Shown: piece by piece, positions 38,688 to 48,033 of the stretch
How positions within the stretch are numbered: the first letter of the stretch is position 1
How the letters are laid out: each line of letters opens with the position of its first letter
From: Bacteroidota bacterium
GTDB taxonomy: Bacteria > Bacteroidota > Bacteroidia > Flavobacteriales_D > Crocinitomicaceae
Reading direction: 5' to 3'
DNA: 64,000 bases
NCBI GenBank assembly: GCA_024280295.1
Contig: JAJRQK010000021.1
Span: 39,479-103,478, forward strand
The notes under the pieces: model-generated
What the model was told of the DNA's origin: nothing
Database searches by the model: none
What the model saw: only the letters and a program-made list of their open reading frames with translations
Position numbers and translations under genes: made by a program

Positions 38688-40030
38688 TACAGAGCTCTTA
38701 CTGCTTTTTTGAACTCGTTTCCTCGTTCTTCATAATTCTCAAAAAGGTCAAAACTTGCACATGCTGGCGACAATAAAACTGTCTCATCTGTTGACGCAAG
38801 ACGGTATCCCCAAGCAACAGCCTCCATTGCCGATACTACCTCAATAATTTCATCCACTTTACCAGCGAAAGACTCCTTGATTTTCTCGTTGTCTTTACCA
38901 AGGCAGATAATCGCTTTTACTTTCTCATCTACAAGTTCAGTAAGTTCCGAGTAATCGTTTCCTTTATCGACACCACCCACAATCCAAACCGTTGGATTAT
39001 TCATTGACTCAAGTGCAAACCAAGTTGAGTTAATGTTTGTTGCTTTCGAATCGTTGATAAATTCAATTCCATTCACTTTCGCAACGAATTCGAGTCGGTG
39101 TTCAACATTTGTAAAATCTGCCAAGCTCTCTCGAACGACATCATTTCTAATTTCTAAAATTCTTGACGCTATCCCTGACGCCAACGAATTTTGGGTGTTG
39201 TGCTTACCCTTCAAGGCTAATTCATGTATTCCCATAGTGAATTGATTGTTTATATTGATTGTTAGTTGTTTGTTAGTAGCGAATCCTCCTTGCTCGATCT
39301 CCTTAACTAAGGAAAATGGAGCCAATTGCGCTGCTGGTTTTTGTTTGTATATTTCGTTTAATATGTTTTGGTCATCCGCATTGTAGATGAACCAATCTTG
39401 ATTCGTTTGATTTTGAATTATTCGCAACTTCGACGCGATGTATTTTTCCATTTTGTTTTCGTAGCGATCCAAGTGATCTGGAGTTATATTAAGAATCACA
39501 GCGATATCCGCTTTGAATTCATGCATGTCATCCAATTGAAATGAACTCAATTCGAGTACATACCAATCAAACTCTTTTTCAGCTACTTGTTTTGCGAAAC
39601 TCTCACCAATATTCCCTGCCAACCCGACATTCATTCCACTCTTTCTCAAGATGTGATGCGCCATCAAAGCAGTTGTTGTTTTTCCGTTACTTCCAGTAAT
39701 ACAGATCGTTTTTGCGCTTGAATAATATGCGGCAAATTCAATTTCCGAAATCACTTTAATCCCTTTACTAAGAATCGCCATCATCACTGGAGCAGTATTA
39801 GGAATACCAGGAGACTTAATTACCAAATCCGCTTTCAAGATTTCATCCAACGAATGCGCTTTTTGTTCCCAAGCCACCCCAAGGTCATTGAGTTCTTTCG
39901 CAAAGCTTTCTTTCACAGAACCAAAATCAGAGACAAAAACATTCCACCCCTGTGCTTTCGCAAGAATTGCCGCTCCGACTCCACTTTCGCCCGCGCCTAA
40001 AATTGTGATATGTCGCTTCTCAGCCTTCAC
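38687..40030 (-). CDS. murD: UDP-N-acetylmuramoyl-L-alanine--D-glutamate ligase
   Basis: 447 residues. It adds D-glutamate to UDP-MurNAc-L-Ala. The N-terminal ITILGAGESGVGAAILAKAQG, the ATP loop ICITGSNGKTTTALMAHHIL, NITPDHLDRYENKMEKY, VEHRLEFVAKVNGIEFINDSKATN and the C-terminal VLLSPACASFDLFENYEERGNEF are all standard MurD motifs. The start follows the mraY stop directly. The gene after it seems to derive from its own C-terminal domain. Confidence 0.97.
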   Translation of the reverse strand: MKAEKRHITILGAGESGVGAAILAKAQGWNVFVSDFGSVKESFAKELNDLGVAWEQKAHSLDEILKADLVIKSPGIPNTAPVMMAILSKGIKVISEIEFAAYYSSAKTICITGSNGKTTTALMAHHILRKSGMNVGLAGNIGESFAKQVAEKEFDWYVLELSSFQLDDMHEFKADIAVILNITPDHLDRYENKMEKYIASKLRIIQNQTNQDWFIYNADDQNILNEIYKQKPAAQLAPFSLVKEIEQGGFATNKQLTININNQFTMGIHELALKGKHNTQNSLASGIASRILEIRNDVVRESLADFTNVEHRLEFVAKVNGIEFINDSKATNINSTWFALESMNNPTVWIVGGVDKGNDYSELTELVDEKVKAIICLGKDNEKIKESFAGKVDEIIEVVSAMEAVAWGYRLASTDETVLLSPACASFDLFENYEERGNEFKKAVRAL

Positions 40031-41274
40031 TTATCTAAGTTTGAGTGTTACAATTGTGAATACTGCGAGTAGAATTCCAACAATCCAGAATCTTGCTACG
40101 ATTTTAGCTTCATGCATTCCTTTTTTCTGATAATGATGATGTAATGGTGCCATCAAGAAAATCCTTCGTCCTTCGCCATACCTTCGTTTGGTTATCTTAA
40201 ACCACCCGACCTGCATAACCACTGAAATATTCTCGATAAGGAAAACGCCGCATAAAACTGGAATCAACAATTCTTTTCGAATTGCGATCGCAAATACAGC
40301 AATGATTCCACCAAGCGCTAAACTCCCAGTATCTCCCATAAAAACTTGAGCAGGATAAGAGTTGAACCACAAGAATCCGATACACGCTCCGACAAATGCC
40401 GCGATGAAAATCACCATCTCCTCAGCAAAGGGTATGTACATGACATCAAGGTAATCCGCAAAACGAATATTAGAACTGACATACGCCAGAACAGCAAGAG
40501 CAATCCCAATTATTGCGGATGTACCCGTGGCGAGTCCATCTAGACCATCCGTCATATTTGCACCATTCGAAACAGCTATCACGATAAAAATCACAATTGG
40601 AATAAAAAGCAACCATCCATATTTCCCACTCCAATCTCCAACAAGCCAGTTGTAATTGAACTCGTTGTGCTTGATAAATGGAACAGTTGTTGTCATCGCA
40701 TCCGTTCGAATCCACTTAGAATCCTCATTACCTTCCTGCAAGTGCATATCAGTTACAACTTCTTCATTTGCGAGAGGAACATAATCCGCAGCGACCTCTT
40801 TGTGCACCTGGACATCTGGATGGAAATAAAGAATACTTCCAACGATCATACCTACTCCAATTTGACCAAGTACTTTAAATCGACCTGCGAGACCTTTCTT
40901 ATTTTTTTAAAGACTTTTATATAATCATCAATGAAACCAATAGCCCCCAACCAAACCGTTGCGATAATCATAGTGATTACATATATATTATTCAGCTTCG
41001 CAAAAAGCAATGTTGGAATTAGAATCGCGGCAAGAATAATCAATCCACCCATAGTAGGTGTTCCTGTTTTCGCCATTTGCCCTTCCAAACCGAGATCACG
41101 AACAGTTTCTCCCATCTGCTTCTTTTGGAGCAATCGAATAATCTTCTTTCCGAAGATCACAGAAATAATCAACGATGTGATGAGTGCCATTCCCGCTCGA
41201 AACGAAACGTAATCGAAGAGACCCGAACCAGGGAAATCGAAATTTTTCAAGTAGTCAAATAGAGATACTAGCAT
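40031..41274 (-). CDS. mraY: Phospho-N-acetylmuramoyl-pentapeptide-transferase, frame interrupted once at an A7 run
   Basis: MraY makes lipid I from UDP-MurNAc-pentapeptide and undecaprenyl phosphate. The sequence gives two frames: 41274-40852 (140 codons) and 40849-40031. Frame 1 reads [12 protein letters not shown] and then turns to nonsense at seven A residues (complement of 40902-40908). Adding one A, or a -1 shift on A-AAA-AAA, restores [24 protein letters not shown] and an intact protein of about 414 residues, normal for Bacteroidota. All motifs survive on both sides: [41 protein letters not shown]. Because the enzyme is essential, a sequencing error or slippage-based recoding is more likely than loss. 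It overlaps murE by one base. Confidence 0.93.
40902..40908 (-). other. A7 slippery run at the mraY frame change
   Basis: On the minus strand the bases are TTT-AAAAAAA-TAAG. The run contains the heptamer A-AAA-AAA, which permits -1 slippage of ribosomes, and is long enough for polymerase slippage. No convincing pseudoknot or Shine-Dalgarno-like stimulator was seen nearby. Confidence 0.6.
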
Positions 41275-42734
41275 TACTTGTCGAGTTTATTAAAAAGTTC
41301 AATTATTGTCTTTTTGTCATCAAAATCGTGTCTTACACCTCTAATTTCTTGGTATTTTTCATGTCCTTTTCCTGCGATTAAGATGATGTCATTTTCTTTG
41401 GCCATTGAGACCGCTGTTTTTATTGCTTGTCCTCGATCTACAATTGAAAGCGTTTTCATAAATTGAGTTCCATCGACACCTTCCATCATATCCTCAATAA
41501 TTGTATTCGGATCTTCAGACCGAGGATTATCAGAAGTAAGAATTACTTTATCTGAACGTTCACAGGCAATTGTCGCCATTGCTGGCCTTTTCGTTTTATC
41601 ACGATCTCCACCACAACCAATGATGGTAAAAACCGTCTCATTTTTCGTTCTAATATTCTCGATTGTTCGTAGCACATTATCTAAGGCATCTGGTGTATGT
41701 GCATAATCAATAATAGCAGTGATTCCATTTGTACTTCTGATATATTCGAATCGACCATCAACTGCTTCAAGACGACTAATAGCAGTCAATGCCTCTGTGG
41801 AATCCTCACCTAATTCTTGCGTTATTCCATAAACACATAATAAGTTGTAGGCATTAAAGTCACCGATTAATTTCGTCCACAATTCCACTCCGTTGATCGT
41901 CAATACCAGTCCAGAAAATTGATTCTCCAAGACCTTTACCTTGTAGTCAGCCATGGACTTCATAGCGTAGGTTCGTTGTTTCGCTTTGGTATTTTGAAGC
42001 ATCACCATACCATTCTTGTCATCATTATTCGTTAAAGCAAATGCGTTTTTAGGCAACTGATCAAAGAAGGCTTTCTTAACGTTGATGTATTCTTTGAAAG
42101 TCTTATGATAATCTAAATGATCATGTGTGATATTTGTAAATGCCCCTCCAGCGAACACAAGCCCTCCAATACGTTTTTGATGAATTGCATGAGAGCTCAC
42201 CTCCATAAAACAATGTGAAATTCCCTCTTCTACCATTTCACTTAAAAGTCGATTTAACTCAATGGGATTTGGTGTAGTATGCGTTGCAGGAATATCTCGA
42301 TCACAGATTCTATTGACCACAGTTGAAATCAACCCAGTTTGATATCCTAAATCAGAATAAAGATCAAACAGAAGAGTTGCAATGGTTGTTTTGCCGTTCG
42401 TTCCAGTAACCCCAATCAATTTTAATTGACGAGAAGGCTCATCGAAGAAATTATGCGCAATAATTGAAAGTGCATTTGACGTGTTCTCAACAAGAATCAC
42501 GTTCACTCCTTCAGGTGCATCAACCTCTTGATCAACCACAATTGTTGTACAACCCTGCTCAATTACATTTGAAATGAATGAATGTCCATCATGCACAACA
42601 CCTTGAATAGCGAAGAACATTGACGATTTTGTAGCATCCTTAGAATTAAACGTAAGATGATCCACAGAATTCATCGTCTCCCCTTTTACCGCGAGCAGAT
42701 TAACACCGTACAATATGTCTTTAACAACCTTCAT
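41274..42734 (-). CDS. murE: UDP-MurNAc-tripeptide synthetase (meso-diaminopimelate-adding)
   Basis: 486 residues. It adds the third amino acid of the stem peptide. The ATP loop is [21 protein letters not shown]. The substrate-selecting motif is DNPR ([16 protein letters not shown]), which in this family indicates meso-diaminopimelate rather than lysine. [27 protein letters not shown] and [12 protein letters not shown] are also typical. The start overlaps the ftsI stop by four bases, and the stop overlaps the mraY start by one. Confidence 0.97.
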   Translation of the reverse strand: MKVVKDILYGVNLLAVKGETMNSVDHLTFNSKDATKSSMFFAIQGVVHDGHSFISNVIEQGCTTIVVDQEVDAPEGVNVILVENTSNALSIIAHNFFDEPSRQLKLIGVTGTNGKTTIATLLFDLYSDLGYQTGLISTVVNRICDRDIPATHTTPNPIELNRLLSEMVEEGISHCFMEVSSHAIHQKRIGGLVFAGGAFTNITHDHLDYHKTFKEYINVKKAFFDQLPKNAFALTNNDDKNGMVMLQNTKAKQRTYAMKSMADYKVKVLENQFSGLVLTINGVELWTKLIGDFNAYNLLCVYGITQELGEDSTEALTAISRLEAVDGRFEYIRSTNGITAIIDYAHTPDALDNVLRTIENIRTKNETVFTIIGCGGDRDKTKRPAMATIACERSDKVILTSDNPRSEDPNTIIEDMMEGVDGTQFMKTLSIVDRGQAIKTAVSMAKENDIILIAGKGHEKYQEIRGVRHDFDDKKTIIELFNKLDK

Positions 42735-44842
42735 CCTAATTCAATCTCAATCAATACACCTTTAATAGCATCAGTTCCTGCGCGAACAGATTGCTTAACC
42801 ACTCTCCCAAATCCTTTAATTTTAACCGTCATTCCAGCAGACTCTAATAAGAAAACTGCATCCATTGCTGTCATTCCACTCACATTTGGCACAGTATTCT
42901 TTCCGATAAATCGACGTTCGAGGAGCGCCTTATTTTGATCAACACGCATAATGACATAATCAGCATCTGTACTAGAAATGAATGGAAGTTGGAAACGTTT
43001 ATAGAGTTTCACAATCTCTATTCTCGACCCAACTTTTGTTTTTGGAATTGTCTTATCGCGTTCTCCCGTTTGATTGATTGGCTTGTGATATTGCAGACTC
43101 GATGCATAAACCTTATTTGCAATTGCCGTAAACACCGTTCCAGACACTGTTGCGCCATATATATCTTTTGAAGGAGCCGAAATCACCACAATACACGAAT
43201 AAACAGGATCATCCGATGGGAAGAACCCACAAAACGATGCTTGATGTCTTTCCTCGCCATGACTACCATAGCGCAAGTCATCATTCAAGATTCGTGCTGT
43301 GCCCGTTTTTCCTGAGATGTCAAAATATGCTGATTGTAACGCTTTCCCTGTTCCACGTTTAACAACGCCCTTCAAACACTTCTGAAGTGATTTCAATGTT
43401 CGGTCGGAGCAAATTTTGTTCTTTAAAATAATCGGCGGATACGTCTTAACGACTTCATTACCTCTCCTAATCTCTTTAACAAATTGAGGACGCACAAATG
43501 TTCCATTATTTGCTACTGCGTTATAGAATGCCAATGTCTGCAATGGAGTTTGCTGCACCTCATATCCAACAGACATCCAAGGAAGAGAGATTCCAGACCA
43601 ATTTGCCGTTCCTGGTTCATACAATGTAGGTTTTGGTTCACCAAGCAGGTCAATACCTAATTTCTCACCCAAACCAAAGCTTTTTAAGCGATTCACGTAA
43701 GCTTGCGGCTCGTTCTTATAAGCATCATTCACCACTTGAGATATCACATTGGAAGATTTCTCAAACGCTTGTTGAAGTGTAATTTCACCATACCCCCATG
43801 CTCTTGAATCTGTCAGTGTTGATTCGTAATACGTGTACTTACCTTTCGCATCTACAATGTCTGTTAATTTTGCTTTACCATCTTCAAGTAATGCCATTAA
43901 TGACGCTAACTTGAATGTTGAACCCGGAACCTCTTTCGTTCCGATTGCGTGATTATATGCTTCGTAGTAATTACCATCTTTATTTCGGACAAGGTTTACA
44001 ATTGCCTTTACATATCCAGTTTTGACATCCATTACAATGACACTTCCGCTTTTCGCTTCTTGTCGTCGCATCTGAGCCATCAACTCCTCATGTGCAACTT
44101 CTTGAATTTCTTTATCAATTGTAGTAACAACACTAGCACCTTCAACAGCTTCTTTTATGATAGGCCCCGTTTTTTTCCATCCAGTAGAAATTTTTTGTTC
44201 CACCTCCTCACCTGGTTCACCTTTCAAGTAATCATCATACGCTTGCTCAAGACCAACACGTTTAATTGTACCATCAGCCTGAACACGGACATAACCCAAT
44301 GTCCGCTTCATTAATTCTCCATGTGGACGTTTCCGCGTGATGATTTCGTCATTATCAAGCAATCCGCCCTTAAATCTTCCCTTACGAAAAATTGGCATTT
44401 CGTTTAACTTTCTTCGCTCATCATTTGTTGCTAATGGATGAATCATGATATAGCGCTTGCCATTTACACGACCATTTCTGATCAACAGTTCATATTCACG
44501 TGCTGTTTTTTTAGGGTAAAGATCATTCAGTGCGATACAGAGATCTGAGATTTCAGTGTCAAATAATTCTTGCTCCACCACTGTAGGATCCATGTGGATA
44601 TTGTAAAACGAAACAGAGGTTACGAGTGGAGTGTAATTCGCATCAAGGATTTGTCCACGTCGCGGTTCACGAGAAACAGTTCGTGTTGGCATCTTCTCAT
44701 TTCCGTCAGACGAAGACATAAACACAGGTTTACCACCATCGAATTGAATACCAACAATACGAATAAGCACAACAAGCATGATCACAACAAATGCAAAGTA
44801 GATCAGATAGGCTCTCCAATATATGTCCTTCTTTTCGCTCAT
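42731..44842 (-). CDS. ftsI: Division-specific peptidoglycan transpeptidase with PASTA domain (FtsI/PBP3 type)
   Basis: 703 residues. One N-terminal membrane helix (about 10-28) is followed by a pedestal domain opening TVSREPRRGQILDANYTPL. The transpeptidase domain has the active-site serine in PGSTFKLASLMALLED (SxxK), the SSN motif in FEKSSNVISQVV, and KTG in DISGKTGTARIL. The last 65 residues are one PASTA domain (VPNVSGMTAMDAVFLLESAGMTVKIKGFG), as in Bacteroidota FtsI proteins. It partners with FtsW in septal wall synthesis. It starts four bases after the ftsL-like gene. Confidence 0.95.
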   Translation of the reverse strand: MSEKKDIYWRAYLIYFAFVVIMLVVLIRIVGIQFDGGKPVFMSSSDGNEKMPTRTVSREPRRGQILDANYTPLVTSVSFYNIHMDPTVVEQELFDTEISDLCIALNDLYPKKTAREYELLIRNGRVNGKRYIMIHPLATNDERRKLNEMPIFRKGRFKGGLLDNDEIITRKRPHGELMKRTLGYVRVQADGTIKRVGLEQAYDDYLKGEPGEEVEQKISTGWKKTGPIIKEAVEGASVVTTIDKEIQEVAHEELMAQMRRQEAKSGSVIVMDVKTGYVKAIVNLVRNKDGNYYEAYNHAIGTKEVPGSTFKLASLMALLEDGKAKLTDIVDAKGKYTYYESTLTDSRAWGYGEITLQQAFEKSSNVISQVVNDAYKNEPQAYVNRLKSFGLGEKLGIDLLGEPKPTLYEPGTANWSGISLPWMSVGYEVQQTPLQTLAFYNAVANNGTFVRPQFVKEIRRGNEVVKTYPPIILKNKICSDRTLKSLQKCLKGVVKRGTGKALQSAYFDISGKTGTARILNDDLRYGSHGEERHQASFCGFFPSDDPVYSCIVVISAPSKDIYGATVSGTVFTAIANKVYASSLQYHKPINQTGERDKTIPKTKVGSRIEIVKLYKRFQLPFISSTDADYVIMRVDQNKALLERRFIGKNTVPNVSGMTAMDAVFLLESAGMTVKIKGFGRVVKQSVRAGTDAIKGVLIEIELG

Positions 44843-44846
44843 TCTA

Positions 44847-45284
44847 TTATTTCTTCTTCTTTTTAATTCGAATCACTTTTGTTGGGTTCACCGTTTCTTT
44901 TAAACCCAAAGGCTCTAATTCCTTTACCAATCTTACGCGTCGTGTTTCTTCTTCTAGTCTTGCTTTTGCCTCAAAATGATCAGAGGTAACTTCGTTTAAT
45001 TCTAATTGTGTTTGTGTCACGTTTTTTGCCAATCGTTTCCCGTAATAACCTTTAGAAACCATTAACAAAAGCAACAGCATCACAAAAAAAATGAAGGTCA
45101 AATTGCCAAGCATGAATTCCTTCGTTAAAAAATCCCCATTCAAGATTTGCACAAAAGCACTCGATTTTTTCTCCCTAGCTTTTTTAACTTTTTTCGCGCG
45201 TTCCTTCTTCTTAGCAACATCTTTTGCTTCGCGGTCATCGATTTGGGTTCTATTTAGAAACTCATTATCCATTCCGTTCTGCAA
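44847..45284 (-). CDS. ftsL: FtsL-like divisome protein
   Basis: 145 residues. A strongly basic cytoplasmic part (AKDVAKKKERAKKVKKAREKK) precedes one membrane helix (about residues 60-80, LTFIFFVMLLLLLMVSKGYY). A periplasmic coiled-coil-prone segment follows (TQLELNEVTSDHFEAKARLEEETRRVRLVKELEPLG). Sequence conservation of FtsL is low, so the call depends on this layout and on the position between rsmH and ftsI. It overlaps rsmH by 20 bases. The symbol is by position and topology. Confidence 0.8.
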   Translation of the reverse strand: MQNGMDNEFLNRTQIDDREAKDVAKKKERAKKVKKAREKKSSAFVQILNGDFLTKEFMLGNLTFIFFVMLLLLLMVSKGYYGKRLAKNVTQTQLELNEVTSDHFEAKARLEEETRRVRLVKELEPLGLKETVNPTKVIRIKKKKK

Positions 45285-46179
45285 TTCTTAATTTGGCACT
45301 TCTCGCTCTGCTATTTCTTTCAATTTCTTCATCGGACGGGGTGATTGGCTTACGCACCACCTCCACAAATGGCTTGAGGACATTTCCGTAAAAATCTTTT
45401 TCAATTTCACCTGACATTGAGCCACGCTTCATGTAATTCTTCACGAGTCGATCCTCCAATGAATGATATGACATCACCACCAATTTCCCTCCTGGCCTGA
45501 TAACCGTTTCCATTTGCTTTAAGAACTCCTCAAGGACACCCAACTCATCATTTACCTCGATTCTAATTGCTTGAAAAACTTGCGCGTAATACTTATGTTC
45601 GCGGTGTTTTGGCGCACATTTATCGAGAATAGTAGTTAAGTCAGTTGTCGTTTTAATCTTTCCATTTCTACGCTCCGACGCTAAAATATTTACCAATTTC
45701 CCTGCGTTAGAAATTTCGCCGTAACTTCTGAATATTCTCAATAATTCCTTTTCAGAGTAATCATTAACCACTTCCATTGCTGTAAGATCTCCGTCTTGAT
45801 TCATCCGCATATCCAGTTTCGCTGCTCCTCGAATTGAAAATCCACGTGTCTCTTCATCAAACTGATGAGAAGAGACACCAAGATCTGCTAGAACACCGTC
45901 GACATGCTTAATTCCAAGCATTCGAAGATGATTAGAGATGAATGAGAAATTAGCAGGAATCAAATCGAAATTTGGAGCGCCCCACGCATTCTTTCGCGCA
46001 TCAGGATCTTGATCAAATGCAATCAATCGACCATTTCCACTCAATTGATCAAAAATCAATCGAGAATGACCACCACCACCAAACGTAACATCAACGTACG
46101 TCCCATCAGCATCAATACATAACGCATCGATGCAATCTTGCAACATTACTGGTACGTGATATTCTTGATTATTCGTCAT
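45265..46179 (-). CDS. rsmH: 16S rRNA (cytosine-1402-N4)-methyltransferase
   Basis: 304 residues, normal for RsmH (MraW). It methylates N4 of C1402 in 16S rRNA using S-adenosylmethionine. The N-terminal HVPVMLQDCIDAL, the SAM motif YVDVTFGGGGHSRLIFDQL, LADLGVSSHQFDEETRGFSIR and the C-terminal VVMSYHSLEDRLVKNYMKRGS are diagnostic. It overlaps mraZ by 11 bases and the ftsL-like gene by 20. Confidence 0.97.
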   Translation of the reverse strand: MTNNQEYHVPVMLQDCIDALCIDADGTYVDVTFGGGGHSRLIFDQLSGNGRLIAFDQDPDARKNAWGAPNFDLIPANFSFISNHLRMLGIKHVDGVLADLGVSSHQFDEETRGFSIRGAAKLDMRMNQDGDLTAMEVVNDYSEKELLRIFRSYGEISNAGKLVNILASERRNGKIKTTTDLTTILDKCAPKHREHKYYAQVFQAIRIEVNDELGVLEEFLKQMETVIRPGGKLVVMSYHSLEDRLVKNYMKRGSMSGEIEKDFYGNVLKPFVEVVRKPITPSDEEIERNSRARSAKLRIAERNG

Positions 46180-46627
46180 TGTCCAAGTCTCCCATTACTT
46201 CATCCGCCAAATCGGCAAAATCCGTCATAGAGCCTTCAATCATCTTGAAGTACTTCGACTTGTCCCAGATCTCAATGCGATCGTTGTATGCGATCAACAT
46301 TATTTCTTGCTTCAAACCTACACGTTCTACATGCGTCACCGGAACTAAAACACGACCAGCCTTATCCAGACTAATCGATTTTGCACCTTGATGAAACAAT
46401 CGGTAAAACATTCGGTTTTTCGGTTTGAAAAGATTCAATTTAGAAAGCTTCTTACTCAATGTTTCCCACTCATAGAGAGGAAAGAGCGTAAGGCAATCTT
46501 CAAAACCTTTATTCAACATGAAATCTCGCTGAGCCGCAGGAGGAAGCTGCTTCCGTAACCCGGAAGGAAACATGAAACGCCCTTTTGCGTCCAATTTCAC
46601 TTCAAATTCTCCTACTAAGCCTGCCAT
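46169..46627 (-). CDS. mraZ: Transcriptional regulator MraZ
   Basis: 152 residues with two SpoVT/AbrB-type domains (VGEFEVKLDAKGRFMFPSGLRKQL and GAKSISLDKAGRVLVPVTHVERVG). MraZ proteins form ring-shaped oligomers and repress the dcw operon by binding direct repeats of a GTGG/TGGG core spaced 10 bp. Such repeats are present upstream of this gene (46661-46677 and 46772-46788), so autoregulation is likely. It is the first gene of the 15-gene minus-strand cluster and overlaps rsmH by 11 bases. Confidence 0.96.
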   Translation of the reverse strand: MAGLVGEFEVKLDAKGRFMFPSGLRKQLPPAAQRDFMLNKGFEDCLTLFPLYEWETLSKKLSKLNLFKPKNRMFYRLFHQGAKSISLDKAGRVLVPVTHVERVGLKQEIMLIAYNDRIEIWDKSKYFKMIEGSMTDFADLADEVMGDLDNDE

Positions 46628-46660
46628 AACGGAATAATAATGAGTAAAAATAACTGATTT

Positions 46661-46677
46661 TTACCACTTTTTACCAC
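46661..46677 (-). promoter_or_regulatory. MraZ operator, gene-proximal site
   Basis: On the minus strand AGTGGTAAAAAGTGGTA holds two GTGGT cores 10 bp apart, the layout of known MraZ boxes. It lies 34 bases upstream of the mraZ ATG, where a bound protein would block transcription. Confidence 0.75.
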
Positions 46678-46771
46678 TGAGATATCCATTGTTGATAAAT
46701 ATGAACGTTTCTCACGACAAAAGGTTACACAATATAACTCAAAATCCTTTCAAAACAAAGCATCTAACACA

Positions 46772-46788
46772 AGTGGTAAGAAGTGGTA
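46772..46788 (+). promoter_or_regulatory. MraZ operator, distal site in inverted orientation
   Basis: On the plus strand AGTGGTAAGAAGTGGTA matches the proximal site at 16 of 17 positions but points the other way, with 94 bases between the two. It could act with the proximal site by looping, or control the plus-strand gene at 46898. Confidence 0.7.
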
Positions 46789-46860
46789 GAAAATTAACAA
46801 CTGTTGAAAACTTTGAGTTTTCAACATGAAATTTGAGGGGTTATTCTACAGAATTTAGTT

Positions 46861-46893
46861 TTGATCCTCACCGTTCAAATTCTACTACATTTG
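46861..46893 (+). promoter_or_regulatory. Promoter of the DMT transporter gene
   Basis: TTG (46861-46863), 22 bases, then TACATTTG (46886-46893). The -7 box ends four bases before the GTG start at 46898, predicting a nearly leaderless mRNA. Confidence 0.6.
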
Positions 46894-46897
46894 TTGT

Positions 46898-47794
46898 GTG
46901 TCGAAATCAGCAAAAAATTGGATCTTATTAATCTCACTGGCCTGCATTTGGGGTAGCTCGTTTATTTTGATGAAAAAAGCAATGTTCACTAGCGAGAATG
47001 AAGCTATTTTCTCAGACATGCAAGTTGGTGCATTACGCATCGTTTTCGCTGGGACAGCACTTCTTCCATTTGCACTTCGAGCGATTCGGAGAATTAGTAG
47101 TCTAAGGATATTCTTGCTACTTGCGATTGTTGGTTTGACAGGTAATTTTTTACCCGCTTTTCTCTTTACTTATGCAGAAACTGGGCTATCGTCAGGATAC
47201 GCAGGAATGATGAATAGCTTTACGCCGATTTTCGCAATAATAATCGGCGTATCAGTATTTAAGGACAAACTCACAAAAGGTCAGCTTATAGGAATTGGAA
47301 TTGGCACCATAGGCGTTATTCTACTCATGATTGCTGGAAAGAACTTATCAGTATCGGGAGATTGGTCGCATTTAATCGCTTTGGTTATCGCCACCCTTTG
47401 TTACGGGATAAGTTTAAACGCAATCAAACACACTTTGCAAGGTTATAAAAGCTACGAAATAGCCTCCCTCTCTTTTTTAATCATACTAATCCCCAGTGCC
47501 ATAATTGCAATGCAACAAAGCTCAATCGAAACTATTCAGCTAAATGCTCACGCTTGGGAAGGGTTAATAGCAATAGGAATATTAAGTCTAGTTGGAACAG
47601 CATTTGCGCTAATTTTGTTCAACAAACTAGTAGCAGATTCATCGGTTGTGTTTGCGAGTAGCGTGACCTATTTGATTCCCATTATTGCTGTTTTGATTGG
47701 AATCTATTTTGGAGAGACAATCAATGGCTATCAGGTTGGAGCGATGACAATTGTTATAAGCGGAGTTTTTGTGGTAAATCGATATAAAAAATGA
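46898..47794 (+). CDS. DMT superfamily (EamA) transporter
   Basis: 298 residues, starting with GTG, with about ten membrane helices in two EamA repeats (about 8-140 and 155-295). ACIWGSSFILMKKAM is the usual N-terminal EamA motif, and each repeat ends in a conserved GETINGYQVGAM-like or KDKLTKGQLIGIG segment. These proteins export amino acids or other metabolites; the substrate cannot be read. It is divergent from mraZ, with an MraZ-type operator 110 bases upstream of its start. Confidence 0.92.
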   Translation: MSKSAKNWILLISLACIWGSSFILMKKAMFTSENEAIFSDMQVGALRIVFAGTALLPFALRAIRRISSLRIFLLLAIVGLTGNFLPAFLFTYAETGLSSGYAGMMNSFTPIFAIIIGVSVFKDKLTKGQLIGIGIGTIGVILLMIAGKNLSVSGDWSHLIALVIATLCYGISLNAIKHTLQGYKSYEIASLSFLIILIPSAIIAMQQSSIETIQLNAHAWEGLIAIGILSLVGTAFALILFNKLVADSSVVFASSVTYLIPIIAVLIGIYFGETINGYQVGAMTIVISGVFVVNRYKK

Positions 47795-48033
47795 TGTCTT
47801 TCAAGGAAGATTTGAATTGATAATGAATTTAGAACAGATGTTTCACGCACTTTTTAACTTAAACTAAATTATGCGACAGATCAAGAAAGAAATGTTGTTG
47901 AATGGGCATTAAAAAGGATGGAAATTCGCCTTTATTGCATTGAAAAATTAATCACTTTAAAATTGACTATATTTAGCGATAAGAAAATTATCACAAACAA
48001 AAGGTACAGCAATACATTACATTGCGAGCAGCT

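Noticed and set aside
47795..48033. Small coding sequence between the DMT gene and the lipoprotein
   Set aside because: Only frames of about 14 codons are present; no promoter or recognisable peptide.
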